From positions 230,912 to 294,911 of the forward strand of contig NZ_BNAR01000011.1 of the NCBI RefSeq assembly GCF_014653695.1: a stretch of 64,000 nt of DNA, given 5' to 3'. This DNA comes from Lentzea cavernae. GTDB lineage: Bacteria; Actinomycetota; Actinomycetes; Mycobacteriales; Pseudonocardiaceae. Shown in pieces: positions 33,250 through 41,498 of this stretch; positions within the stretch are counted from its first letter, which is position 1; every line of letters starts with the position of its first letter. A program made the position numbers and the translations under genes. The notes under the pieces were generated by a model. That model made no database searches. It saw only the letters and a program-made list of their open reading frames with translations, and had not been told where the DNA came from.

Positions 33250-33729
33250 ATGGAACCGCGCTTCAACCTCTTCGGCACCGAGACCGGCAGCAGGATCGCG
33301 AAGCGGTTCGCGGGACTCGGCCAGGCCGTCCACCAGACGTCGCTGCCCACCACCACGGCCGAGCTCGTCAGCCTGCGCGCGAGCCAGTTGAACGGCTGCG
33401 GCTTCTGCCTCGACATGCACGTCAAGGAGGCCATCGCGGCGGGCGAGGACCCGCTGCGGCTGCACCTGGTGGCGGGCTGGCGCGAGACCACGGTGTTCAC
33501 CGAGGCCGAGCAGGCGGCGCTGGCGTTCACCGAGGAGGGCACGGTGCTCACGCGCGACGGCGTGAGCGACGAGACCTGGGCGGCGGTCCGCAAGCACTTC
33601 GACGACGAGCAGGTCGCGGCGCTGGTCTGCCTGCTGGGGCTGATCAACGCCGCGAACCGGATGGCCGTGATCACGCGCCAGAAGGGTGGTTCGTACCAGG
33701 TCGGCGCGCTGGCCGCGGCGGACGTCTAG
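33250..33729 (+). CDS. Carboxymuconolactone decarboxylase family protein (AhpD-like)
   Basis: 159 residues with the AhpD core and its redox pair: CGFCLDMHVKEAI (CxxC plus His). Such proteins act as peroxidase partners or disulfide reductases. An excellent GGAGG stands seven bases before the ATG at 33250. It is divergent from an ECF41 sigma factor and is the expected target of that factor. Its TAG stop is inside a CTAG that is duplicated around the adjacent MITE-like element. Confidence 0.93.
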   Translation: MEPRFNLFGTETGSRIAKRFAGLGQAVHQTSLPTTTAELVSLRASQLNGCGFCLDMHVKEAIAAGEDPLRLHLVAGWRETTVFTEAEQAALAFTEEGTVLTRDGVSDETWAAVRKHFDDEQVAALVCLLGLINAANRMAVITRQKGGSYQVGALAAADV

Positions 33730-33889
33730 GGCCTGTGTCGAAGTCTGGTTCGATGAGAGTCGCGCTTGGGGTGGTTCCTGGTGGTGCGGCCGGATGGCCC
33801 GCGTACCGGTGTTGTACGTGGGTCGTCCGGCCGTGCCGCCAGGGGCCGCCCCGGGCCCGGCTGTCGCGGATCAGACTGCGACACAGGCC
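33730..33889. mobile_element. 160 bp MITE-like element with terminal inverted repeats and CTAG target duplication
   Basis: The ends GGCCTGTGTCGAAGTCTG and (reverse complement of the right end) GGCCTGTGTCGCAGTCTG continue to 23 bases with three mismatches. CTAG stands immediately outside both ends (33726-33729 and 33890-33893), as expected for a target duplication of an IS5-type element. No transposase is encoded. The interior has a second inverted repeat (33780-33802 with 33818-33840, about 17 of 23 bases pairing), so the element can fold into a nested hairpin. It lies exactly between the stop codons of two convergent genes. Confidence 0.85.
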
Positions 33890-34951
33890 CTAGTGGATCC
33901 GGCCCCTGAGCATGACCATGCGCGGTGATCGGAGGACCTCGAGGTTCTCCCGCGGATCTTCGTCGTAGACGACGATGTCCGCTGCCGCGCCCTCGGTCAG
34001 CGACGGGAAGCCGAGCCACTCGCGGGCACCCCACGACGCGGCGCCGATGGCGTCCACGGCGCTCATCCCCACGCCGTGCAGCGCGACGATCTCGTCGACG
34101 ATGCGGCCGTGCCGGATGCCACCGCCCGCGTCGGTGCCCGCGTAGACCGGCACGCCGGCCTCGATCGCGGACGCCACCGTGGTGGACACGCGGGCGTGCA
34201 GGGCGCGCATGTGGTCGGCGTACTTCGGGTACTTGCCGGCCTTCTCGGCGATGCCGGGGAACGTCTCGATGTTGATCAGCGTGGGCACCAGCGCGGTGCC
34301 GTTCGCGGCCATCAACGAGATCGTGTCGTCGGTCAGGCCGGTGCCGTGCTCGATGCAGTCGATGCCCGCGCCGATCAGGCCCGGCAGCGCGTCCTCGCCG
34401 AAGACGTGGGCGGTGACCTTGGCACCGGCGTCGTGGGCGACCTTGATGGCCTGCGCCAGCTCGTCGTCCGTCCACAGCGGAGCCAGGTCGCCCTCGCCGC
34501 GGTCGATCCAGTCGCCGACGAGCTTGACCCAGCCGTCGCCGTACGCGGCCTGCTCGGCCACGGCGGTCACCAGGTCGGACTCGACCTCCACGCTGATGCC
34601 GGAGATGTAGCGCTTGGGACGGGCGATGTGCTTGCCCGCGCGGATGATCCGCGGCAGGTCGAGGCGCTCCTGCAACGGCCTGGTGTCGATCGGCGAGCCG
34701 CAGTCGCGGATCAGCAACGTGCCCGCGTCGCGGTCCGTGATCGCCTGCTCGACGGCCTCCGGCAGCTCGACGCCGCCCTGCGGGCCCAGGCCGACGTGGC
34801 AGTGCGCGTCGACCAGGCCCGGAACCAGGAACCCGCCGTCGACCACGGTCTGCGCGCCCGGCACCGGCTTGGTGCGGACACGGCCGTTGACGACCCACAG
34901 GTCTCGCGGTTCGCCGTCCGGCAGGACGACGCCGCGCAGGTGCATGGTCAC
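33890..34951 (-). CDS. Metal-dependent amidohydrolase
   Basis: 353 residues of the imidazolonepropionase-like amidohydrolase group. Metal ligands: HCHVGLG after LVPGLVDA, KLVGDW (candidate Lys), HVFGEDALPGLI, CIEHGTGL and the Asp in YAGTDAGGG. The C-terminal strand region (GAAADIVVYDEDP) is typical. Related enzymes include prolidase-like dipeptidases and secondary-amide hydrolases; the substrate is not determined. The GTG at 34951 overlaps the ffh stop as GTGA. Its own stop is the outer CTAG of the MITE-like element. Confidence 0.88.
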   Translation of the reverse strand: MTMHLRGVVLPDGEPRDLWVVNGRVRTKPVPGAQTVVDGGFLVPGLVDAHCHVGLGPQGGVELPEAVEQAITDRDAGTLLIRDCGSPIDTRPLQERLDLPRIIRAGKHIARPKRYISGISVEVESDLVTAVAEQAAYGDGWVKLVGDWIDRGEGDLAPLWTDDELAQAIKVAHDAGAKVTAHVFGEDALPGLIGAGIDCIEHGTGLTDDTISLMAANGTALVPTLINIETFPGIAEKAGKYPKYADHMRALHARVSTTVASAIEAGVPVYAGTDAGGGIRHGRIVDEIVALHGVGMSAVDAIGAASWGAREWLGFPSLTEGAAADIVVYDEDPRENLEVLRSPRMVMLRGRIH

Positions 34952-36510
34952 TTCTTCTTGTCGTCCCCGTCGTCGAACTTGAACTTCGTCGGGTCGAAGC
35001 CGGGCGGGAGCTCGTTCATGCTGCCGCCGAGCTTGGACAGGTCGGGCATCCCGCCGGGGGGCATTCCGGGGAACCCGCCGGGCATGCCGCCGGGGAGCAT
35101 CCCCGGGAAGCCGCCCTTGATCTTGGGGGGCGTGGGGCCGCGTCCGCCCTTGCCCTTCTTCCCCTTCTTGCCCTTGCGGGTCTTGCTGCCGCCACCGCCG
35201 CCGAAGCCCATCCGGCCGGCCATCGAGGCCATCATCTTGCGGGCCTCGAAGAAGCGGTTGACCAGGTCGTTGACGTCGCTGACCTTGACGCCCGAGCCGT
35301 TCGCGATGCGCAGCCGGCGGGAGCCGTTGATGATCTTGGGGTCGTCGCGCTCGGCCGGGGTCATGCCGCGGATGATCGCCTGGATGCGGTCGAGGTGCTT
35401 CTCGTCCAGCTGACCGAGCTGGTCCTTCATCTGACCGGCGCCCGGCAGCATGCCGAGCAGGTTCGCGATGGGACCCATCTTGCGGATGGCGAGCATCTGC
35501 TCGAGGAAGTCCTCCAGCGTCAACTGGCCGGAGTGCAGCTTCGCCGCGGCCTTCTCGGCCTGGTCCTGGTCGAAGTGCTGCTCGGCCTGCTCGATCAGGG
35601 TGAGGACGTCGCCCATGCCGAGGATGCGCGACGCCATCCGGTCCGGGTGGAAGACGTCGAAGTCCTCGAGCTTCTCACCGTTGGACGCGAAGAGGATCGG
35701 CTGGCCGGTGACCTCGCGGACCGACAGCGCGGCACCACCGCGGGCGTCGCCGTCGAGCTTCGTGAGCACGACACCGGTGAAGCCGACACCGTCGCGGAAC
35801 GCCGTGGCGGTGTTGATCGCGTCCTGACCGACCATGGCGTCGACGACGAACAGGATCTCGTCCGGGTCGACCGCGGCCCGGATGTCGATGGCCTGCTGCA
35901 TCATCTCTTCGTCGACACCGAGCCGGCCGGCCGTGTCGACGAGGACGATGTCGTGCTGCCGGGCCTTGGCCTCTTCGATGCCGCGGCGCGACACGTCGAC
36001 GGGGTTGCCCACGCCGTTGCCGGGCTCGGGAGCGAAGACGGGCACGCCCGCGCGCTCACCGACGACCTGGAGCTGCGTGACGGCGTTCGGGCGCTGCAGG
36101 TCGGCGGCGACGAGCAGCGGGGTGTGGCCCTGGCCCTTGAGCCACTTGGCCAGCTTGCCCGCGAGCGTCGTCTTACCGGCACCCTGCAGACCCGCCAGCA
36201 TGATCACCGAGGGCGGGTTCTTGGCGAGGTTCAGCCGCCGCGTCTCGCCGCCGAGGACGTTGACGAGCTCCTCGTTGACGATCTTCACGACCTGCTGCGC
36301 CGGGTTCAGCGCCTGGTGGACCTCTGCGCCCTTGGCGCGCTCCTTCACCTTGGCGATGAAGTTGCGCACAACGGGCAGCGCGACGTCGGCCTCGAGCAGG
36401 GCGACCCTGATCTCGCGGGCGGTCGCGTCGATGTCGGCGTCGCTGAGCCGGCCCTTGCCGCGAAGGCCCTGGAGAACCGTGGTCAGCCGGTCGGAAAGCG
36501 TGGAGAACAC
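34948..36510 (-). CDS. ffh: Signal recognition particle protein Ffh
   Basis: 520 residues. The SRP54 GTPase targets membrane and secreted proteins to FtsY and SecYEG. The N domain spans 1-85; G1 is GLQGAGKTT at 107-115; later motifs are DTAGRLGVDEEMM, TKLDGDARGGAALSV and GMGDVLTLIE. The methionine-rich M domain contains RRLRIANGSGVKVSDVNDLV, followed by a Gly/Met/Pro-rich tail (GGFPGMLPGGMPGGFPGMP) that is longer than in E. coli. Confidence 0.98.
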   Translation of the reverse strand: MFSTLSDRLTTVLQGLRGKGRLSDADIDATAREIRVALLEADVALPVVRNFIAKVKERAKGAEVHQALNPAQQVVKIVNEELVNVLGGETRRLNLAKNPPSVIMLAGLQGAGKTTLAGKLAKWLKGQGHTPLLVAADLQRPNAVTQLQVVGERAGVPVFAPEPGNGVGNPVDVSRRGIEEAKARQHDIVLVDTAGRLGVDEEMMQQAIDIRAAVDPDEILFVVDAMVGQDAINTATAFRDGVGFTGVVLTKLDGDARGGAALSVREVTGQPILFASNGEKLEDFDVFHPDRMASRILGMGDVLTLIEQAEQHFDQDQAEKAAAKLHSGQLTLEDFLEQMLAIRKMGPIANLLGMLPGAGQMKDQLGQLDEKHLDRIQAIIRGMTPAERDDPKIINGSRRLRIANGSGVKVSDVNDLVNRFFEARKMMASMAGRMGFGGGGGSKTRKGKKGKKGKGGRGPTPPKIKGGFPGMLPGGMPGGFPGMPPGGMPDLSKLGGSMNELPPGFDPTKFKFDDGDDKKK

Positions 36511-36582
36511 GCCTCCCAGACTAGCCGTTCACGTCGTCGCGCCCGGTGTGCCTCCCCAGGCGCGTGATGCAGGATGCTGCGC

Positions 36583-39500
36583 ATGGGGCGAATCTTCCTC
36601 AGTTACCACGGTCACGACGAGGGTGACGTCATCGCGCTTTACCTGCGTGACGCCCTTCTGGCCGCGGGCTTCGAGGACGTCCACGCCTACACCGCGCCCG
36701 GTTCCGGCCCCGACGTCTCGCTGCCGTGGAAGGACAGTCTGCGCCGCGAACTGCTCGGCGCCGACGCCCTGATCGTCGTCTCCTCACCGGGCTCTTTCTC
36801 CGAGTGGTGCATCTGGGAGTCGTCGGTCTTCCGCGAGCGCAAACCGCATTCGCCGTGCATCGAGTTCTTCAGTGCGCGGTCGCAGAACCGTGCGATCCTC
36901 AACGACCTGCAGGCCCAACGCGTCGATGCCACCTCTCCAGCCTCGTTGGCCGCCGCCCGCGACACGATGCTGGAGGTGCTCGAACGTGCCGGAGTCAGCA
37001 AGGCCGCACCTCTCTCGTCACCCTTCCCCGGCCTGAAGGCGTTCGACGAACACCAGGCCTCTCTCTTCTTCGGACGCGAGGAAGACGTCCAACGCCTCGC
37101 CGAACCGTTGCTCGGCCGCCGCTCGCACGGCGCGATGGCGGTCATCGGCCCGTCAGGCGCGGGCAAGTCGTCACTGGTCCGCGCCGGTCTGATCCCGCTG
37201 CTGCGCCGCGAGGGCTGGACGATCATCGGCCCGGTGACCCCGTCGCAGGGCGTGCTGCCCCCGATCGAGGGCCCCGGACGCCGGCTGGTGGTGCTCGACC
37301 AGGCCGAGGAACTGCTGATGACCGAGTCCTCCGACCTGATCCAGCAACTCGTCGATGCGAGCCGTGGCGGTGCGTGGGTCGTTTACACGGTCCGCGCCGA
37401 TTTCCTGGACGAGCTGATGCGAAGAGAGGACTTCGCACCTCTCTTGCGCGACGACTTCCTCGTCACGCCGCTCACGAAGGCCGAACTGCCGGTGGTCGTG
37501 AACGGCCCGTTGCGCTCCTTCGGCTGGAGTGTCGACGACGCCGCGTTGGGCCTCATCCAGGAGGACGCGAGCCGCGAGTCACTGCCGCTGCTGGCCTTCG
37601 CCCTGGAGAACCTGTGGCGTCATGTGAACCCGGACGGCAAGCGCGCTCCGAGGCCGATCACGCGGGCTGAGTACATCGCGTCGGGCCGGGTCATGGACGT
37701 CCTGCAACTCCAGGCTGACGAGGCCCTTGCGATGGCCCGTGACCTGGTGCGCAACGACGACGGCTCGTGGCCGTCGGTCCGCGAGGCCGAACACCAGGTG
37801 CTGCAGACTCTGCGGCGACTGGTCGCGGTGGACGAGTCGGGCAAGTACACGCGGTGTTCGGTGGCGGCGTCCGACCTCTCGGCGGAGAGCCGGCGGCTGC
37901 TCGACCCGTTCATCACCAATCGCGTGCTGACCGCGACGCGGGAAACCGTGGAGGTGGCGCACGAGAGCCTGTTCCTGCACTGGCCGCGATTACGCGAGGA
38001 GCTGGAGCGCGACCGTTCGACGTTGCGGGCTCGGCGGGAGGTCGAAGACAGCGCAGCGAAGTCGGAGGACCACCCCGATCAGCTCATCGTGCCGTCCCGC
38101 CTGAACCTGCTCCTCGAGATGCTCGTGCCGCCACTCGAAGACGCGCCGTTCGCCAGCTCGTGGGCGAGGCTCGAGAACGCGATGATCGCACTGCGGTTGA
38201 CCGACCGCGCTCGCCGTCTGCTGGCGAAGTCCTTGCAGCACAAAGCCGATGAAGAGGCCAGGAGATCGCGGCTGCTCAGTCCGGCGGACGCGCTCAACGA
38301 GATGGTCAGTGACGATCTCGCCCTCCGGCTGCTCGGCGCGCCCGACCTGACCAACTGGCGGCAGAGCCTCCTGTGGGCGATGTCCTCGACCCACCTGCTG
38401 CGCTCGATCACCGGCCCCGGCGCCGGCATCCAGGGCGTCGACTGGTCTCACGACGACACGCGGCTGGTGACCGGCTCGGACGACGGGGTGGTCCGCGTGT
38501 GGGACGCGGTCAGCGGCGAATGCCTCCAGGCGTTCCAGCACGGCGACGGTTCCAGCGGTGTCCAGGCGGTGGCCTGGTCCCCCGCCGACGAGATCATCGC
38601 CTCGGTGGCCGCCGACGGCGCGCTGCGGCTGTGGTCGCTGCGGGAGAACCGGGAGGTTCGATCCGCACAGGTACCGGCTCGACCCCTGGTCGTGCGGTTC
38701 GACGCGGAGGGCGGGCGCGTGCTCGTCGCCAGCGCGACCGGGGGCATCGTCGTCCTGGACGTCCGGGGTGACGACGTCCAGCCGATCAGCGGGCACCAGC
38801 CGTCGGACAAGACCGGAAACCCCGTTCTGCTGTGCGACGCCGACATCTCCTCGGACGGCCGGTGGACGGCGGCGGCCAGAGCCGACGGCCGCGTCGACAT
38901 CTCGTTGACGGCAGGTGATCCGGCACAGCGGCCCGAGAAGCGCGTACCGACCCAGTCACCTCTCCGCTCGTTCCGGTTCCACCCGGTGGACGCGGAGATC
39001 TTCGCGAGCGGCGACTCGGACTTCGACGCCCACCTGCACCACTCCGACCGCACTCGCGCGCTCATGGGGCACACCGGCGAGGTGCGCGGGGTGGCCTGGT
39101 CCCCGGAAGGCACCAGGCTCGCCACCGCCTCCGAGGACGGGACCACTCGGATCTGGGACGCGGTCACCGGTGACGAGGTCCTGCGACTGAGCGGCCATCC
39201 GCGCGGTGTGCGCGACATGGCCTGGTCACGTCGTGGAGACAGGCTTTCGACGGTGTCCGACGACGGCCTGCACAGGGTGTGGAAGGTGGGTTCGGATCCC
39301 GACTACAGATGGTTCGGCACTCGGGAGCCAGTGCGCGCGCTGGCGTGGAATTCGGCCGAACACGAGTTGACGGTGGGCCGAGCAGCCAGGTCCGACGACA
39401 CGAGGACACCTGCCCATTGGACCCTCGAAGTGAGCCGGCGGGACGTGAAGTTCGTCGACGCCCCGGAACCGACAGCACTCGCCTGGACACCGGACGGCCG

Positions 39501-40266
39501 TGTGCTCGCGACGGGCACTGCCCGCGGTGCGGTCCTGCTGGGAACGGGCCACCGAGAACTCACCAGGTCGACGGACGACGCGGACGGCGTGGCGGACTTG
39601 AGCTGGTCCTGCGACGGATCGCTGCTGGCGGTCGCTTCCCAAGACCGCAAACGCTCGCTTCCCAGGATCTTCGACGCCGCAGGCAACCGGGTGACCCCTG
39701 GGAGCTGGCGTCGTCACTCGGGATTTCTCAATGCGGTCTCGTGGCACCCGCACGAGCAGATCGTGGCGATAGCCGATGACGACAACACGATCACGGTGAA
39801 CTCGTTGGACCGCACGTTGTGTCACCTGCGCATCAACAAGCGGTTCACCAGCCTCGCCTGGCATCCGGACGGCAAGCTGCTGGCAGCGGGGTGCACGGAC
39901 GCGACCGTGTGCCTGTTGCACCTGTCGGACGAACTCGAAGAGAGATCGCAGCTGTCGGGGCACCGAGGCCAGATCAACGCCGTCGCGTGGTCCCCCAACG
40001 GCAAGAACCTCCTCACCGCGTCCGACGACCGGACCGCACGCGTCTGGGATCCGGAGACCGGAGGACAGCGCACCGCGCTCATCGGGCACAGCATGGCCGT
40101 GACCGCGGCGCTGTGGTCCTCCGACGGCCTGGCCGTCACCGGGTCGGCCGACCGCACGGTCCGGTTCTGGGACACGACGGACGGGGACACCCATCCGCTG
40201 TCCGGCACGGCGATGAGCGGTGACCTGGCCGACCTCATCAGAGAGGCGCGGCTGCGGATCAGCTGA
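36583..40266 (+). CDS. TIR-nSTAND-WD40 conflict protein (predicted NADase effector)
   Basis: A 1227-residue three-part protein. Residues 4-125 are a TIR domain (GRIFLSYHGHDEGDVIALYL; SPGSFSEWCIWES), whose Glu79 lies in the WCxxE context of NAD-cleaving TIRs. Then a STAND NTPase: SPFPGLKAFDEHQASLFFGR, Walker A IGPSGAGKSS near 189-197, Walker B RLVVLDQAEEL near 234-243, and a winged-helix/arm part. From about residue 610 to the end there are 14 WD40-like repeats. The ATG at 36583 has AGGA eight bases upstream. Predicted role: WD propellers sense a ligand, the STAND part oligomerises and the TIR cuts NAD, causing abortive infection. Function is inferred. It stands alone. Confidence 0.88.
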   Translation: MGRIFLSYHGHDEGDVIALYLRDALLAAGFEDVHAYTAPGSGPDVSLPWKDSLRRELLGADALIVVSSPGSFSEWCIWESSVFRERKPHSPCIEFFSARSQNRAILNDLQAQRVDATSPASLAAARDTMLEVLERAGVSKAAPLSSPFPGLKAFDEHQASLFFGREEDVQRLAEPLLGRRSHGAMAVIGPSGAGKSSLVRAGLIPLLRREGWTIIGPVTPSQGVLPPIEGPGRRLVVLDQAEELLMTESSDLIQQLVDASRGGAWVVYTVRADFLDELMRREDFAPLLRDDFLVTPLTKAELPVVVNGPLRSFGWSVDDAALGLIQEDASRESLPLLAFALENLWRHVNPDGKRAPRPITRAEYIASGRVMDVLQLQADEALAMARDLVRNDDGSWPSVREAEHQVLQTLRRLVAVDESGKYTRCSVAASDLSAESRRLLDPFITNRVLTATRETVEVAHESLFLHWPRLREELERDRSTLRARREVEDSAAKSEDHPDQLIVPSRLNLLLEMLVPPLEDAPFASSWARLENAMIALRLTDRARRLLAKSLQHKADEEARRSRLLSPADALNEMVSDDLALRLLGAPDLTNWRQSLLWAMSSTHLLRSITGPGAGIQGVDWSHDDTRLVTGSDDGVVRVWDAVSGECLQAFQHGDGSSGVQAVAWSPADEIIASVAADGALRLWSLRENREVRSAQVPARPLVVRFDAEGGRVLVASATGGIVVLDVRGDDVQPISGHQPSDKTGNPVLLCDADISSDGRWTAAARADGRVDISLTAGDPAQRPEKRVPTQSPLRSFRFHPVDAEIFASGDSDFDAHLHHSDRTRALMGHTGEVRGVAWSPEGTRLATASEDGTTRIWDAVTGDEVLRLSGHPRGVRDMAWSRRGDRLSTVSDDGLHRVWKVGSDPDYRWFGTREPVRALAWNSAEHELTVGRAARSDDTRTPAHWTLEVSRRDVKFVDAPEPTALAWTPDGRVLATGTARGAVLLGTGHRELTRSTDDADGVADLSWSCDGSLLAVASQDRKRSLPRIFDAAGNRVTPGSWRRHSGFLNAVSWHPHEQIVAIADDDNTITVNSLDRTLCHLRINKRFTSLAWHPDGKLLAAGCTDATVCLLHLSDELEERSQLSGHRGQINAVAWSPNGKNLLTASDDRTARVWDPETGGQRTALIGHSMAVTAALWSSDGLAVTGSADRTVRFWDTTDGDTHPLSGTAMSGDLADLIREARLRIS

Positions 40267-40873
40267 TCCCGTGCCGCGCCAACGCCTCCAGCAGCACCGG
40301 CTCGCGACGCCCGACCGGCGCCGTCGAGATCTGCTCGAACCGCAACCCCGCCGACACCGCGGCGCCGTCGGTCACCGGGTCGGCGCCGACGTACAAGCAC
40401 TCGGACGGAGCGACGTCCAGCCGCACGCAGGCGGCGTCGAAGGCCCGCGCGGAGGGCTTGGAGAAGCCGATCTCGTAGGACAGCGCGAAGGCGTCGACCG
40501 CCAGCGACTCGCGCTGGAACAGCGAGCGGACGTCCCACGAGATGTTGCTCAGGACCCCGACCTTCAACGGGCGGGCGGCCGCCAGGGCCGCGGCCGTGTC
40601 GGCATACGGCAGCCAGAACGCCGGGTTGTGCAGGCGCTGGAAGAGGTCGTCGGTCATCGTGAGCCCTGCCAGGCGGAACAGGGTCCAGTGGGCGGAGCGG
40701 TCGGCGAGCGCGGTGAGGTCGCGGGCGTCCCAGACGGCGCGCTCGGCGGCGTTCATCCGCGCCACGAACGGCGCCGGGGCGCGCAGCACGGAGAGGTGCC
40801 GCTGCGGGAACCATTGGTAGGTGGGGCGCCCGAAGAGGGTGCCGGCGAAGTCGAAGAGGACGGCCTTGATCAC
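40259..40873 (-). CDS. HAD-superfamily hydrolase
   Basis: 204 residues. Motif I is VLFDFAGTLFG, where the usual DxDGT second Asp position is Ala (DFAGT), as in several HAD phosphatases with altered acid/base residue. Motif II SN is in VGVLSNISWD, motif III Lys in IGFSKPSARAF and motif IV in YVGADPVTDGAA. GTG start at 40873 overlapping the upstream ATPase stop (GTGA). The missing second Asp may mean altered or non-phosphatase chemistry. The 3' end overlaps the convergent TIR-STAND gene by eight bases. Confidence 0.88.
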   Translation of the reverse strand: MIKAVLFDFAGTLFGRPTYQWFPQRHLSVLRAPAPFVARMNAAERAVWDARDLTALADRSAHWTLFRLAGLTMTDDLFQRLHNPAFWLPYADTAAALAAARPLKVGVLSNISWDVRSLFQRESLAVDAFALSYEIGFSKPSARAFDAACVRLDVAPSECLYVGADPVTDGAAVSAGLRFEQISTAPVGRREPVLLEALARHGIS

Positions 40874-41430
40874 GACACCATGATGCGCAGACCACCCGAG
40901 GTCCCCGCACGGGTGAGGAGCGTCACGCCGCTGAATCCGAACGGGACCCAGCCCGCCTCGAACTGGGCGCGCATGGACGAGCCACGGCGGACGTGGCGTT
41001 CGAAGGCGTGGGTGCGGACGACGCGCTTGCGGGCGATCTGGCCGTCGAGGGCCTGGGCCGCCGAGGCGTCGAGCCACAGGAAGTGGCGGGAACGCCCCGA
41101 CAGCAGGCCGGCGAGCACCAGCATGAAGCGCGTGCCGGGCCTGGTGGACGGCTCGTGGACGACCAGCAGGCCGCGGCTGAACAGCGCTGCCCAGAAGACG
41201 CGCATCCGGTGCGTGAGGTGCACGAACACGCGCCAGTACTTGTACGGGAGCGGCACTCGCGGTTCGAGCCACGAGCGCACCTGGTCGGAGTCGAGGACGA
41301 TGACCGGTTCGTCCGCGTCCAGACGCGTGAGCAGCGTCGTCTTGCCCGCGCCGGGGATTCCGGCGAGGACGACGAGCGAGCGCGGCCGCACTCGGACGGT
41401 GGCGATTTGCGTGTTCAACACGGCGGTCAT
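40870..41430 (-). CDS. P-loop ATPase / small-molecule kinase-like protein
   Basis: 186 residues. Walker A GIPGAGKTT in LVVLAGIPGAGKTTLLTRL; acceptor or Asp region VLDSDQVRSWL; a lid-like basic stretch RKRVVRTHAFERHVRRGSS. This pattern fits small AAA_33-type kinases such as polynucleotide or zeta-toxin-like phosphotransferases. The substrate is unknown. Coupled by a GTGA overlap to the HAD hydrolase gene, so a kinase/phosphatase pair acting on the same kind of substrate is possible. Confidence 0.8.
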   Translation of the reverse strand: MTAVLNTQIATVRVRPRSLVVLAGIPGAGKTTLLTRLDADEPVIVLDSDQVRSWLEPRVPLPYKYWRVFVHLTHRMRVFWAALFSRGLLVVHEPSTRPGTRFMLVLAGLLSGRSRHFLWLDASAAQALDGQIARKRVVRTHAFERHVRRGSSMRAQFEAGWVPFGFSGVTLLTRAGTSGGLRIMVS

Positions 41431-41498
41431 GTCCTAGAAGACGTCTTGACCATCCTTCTCGTTCAGTTTGGTCCGATTTCGGCCGGAATGCACGGGGT

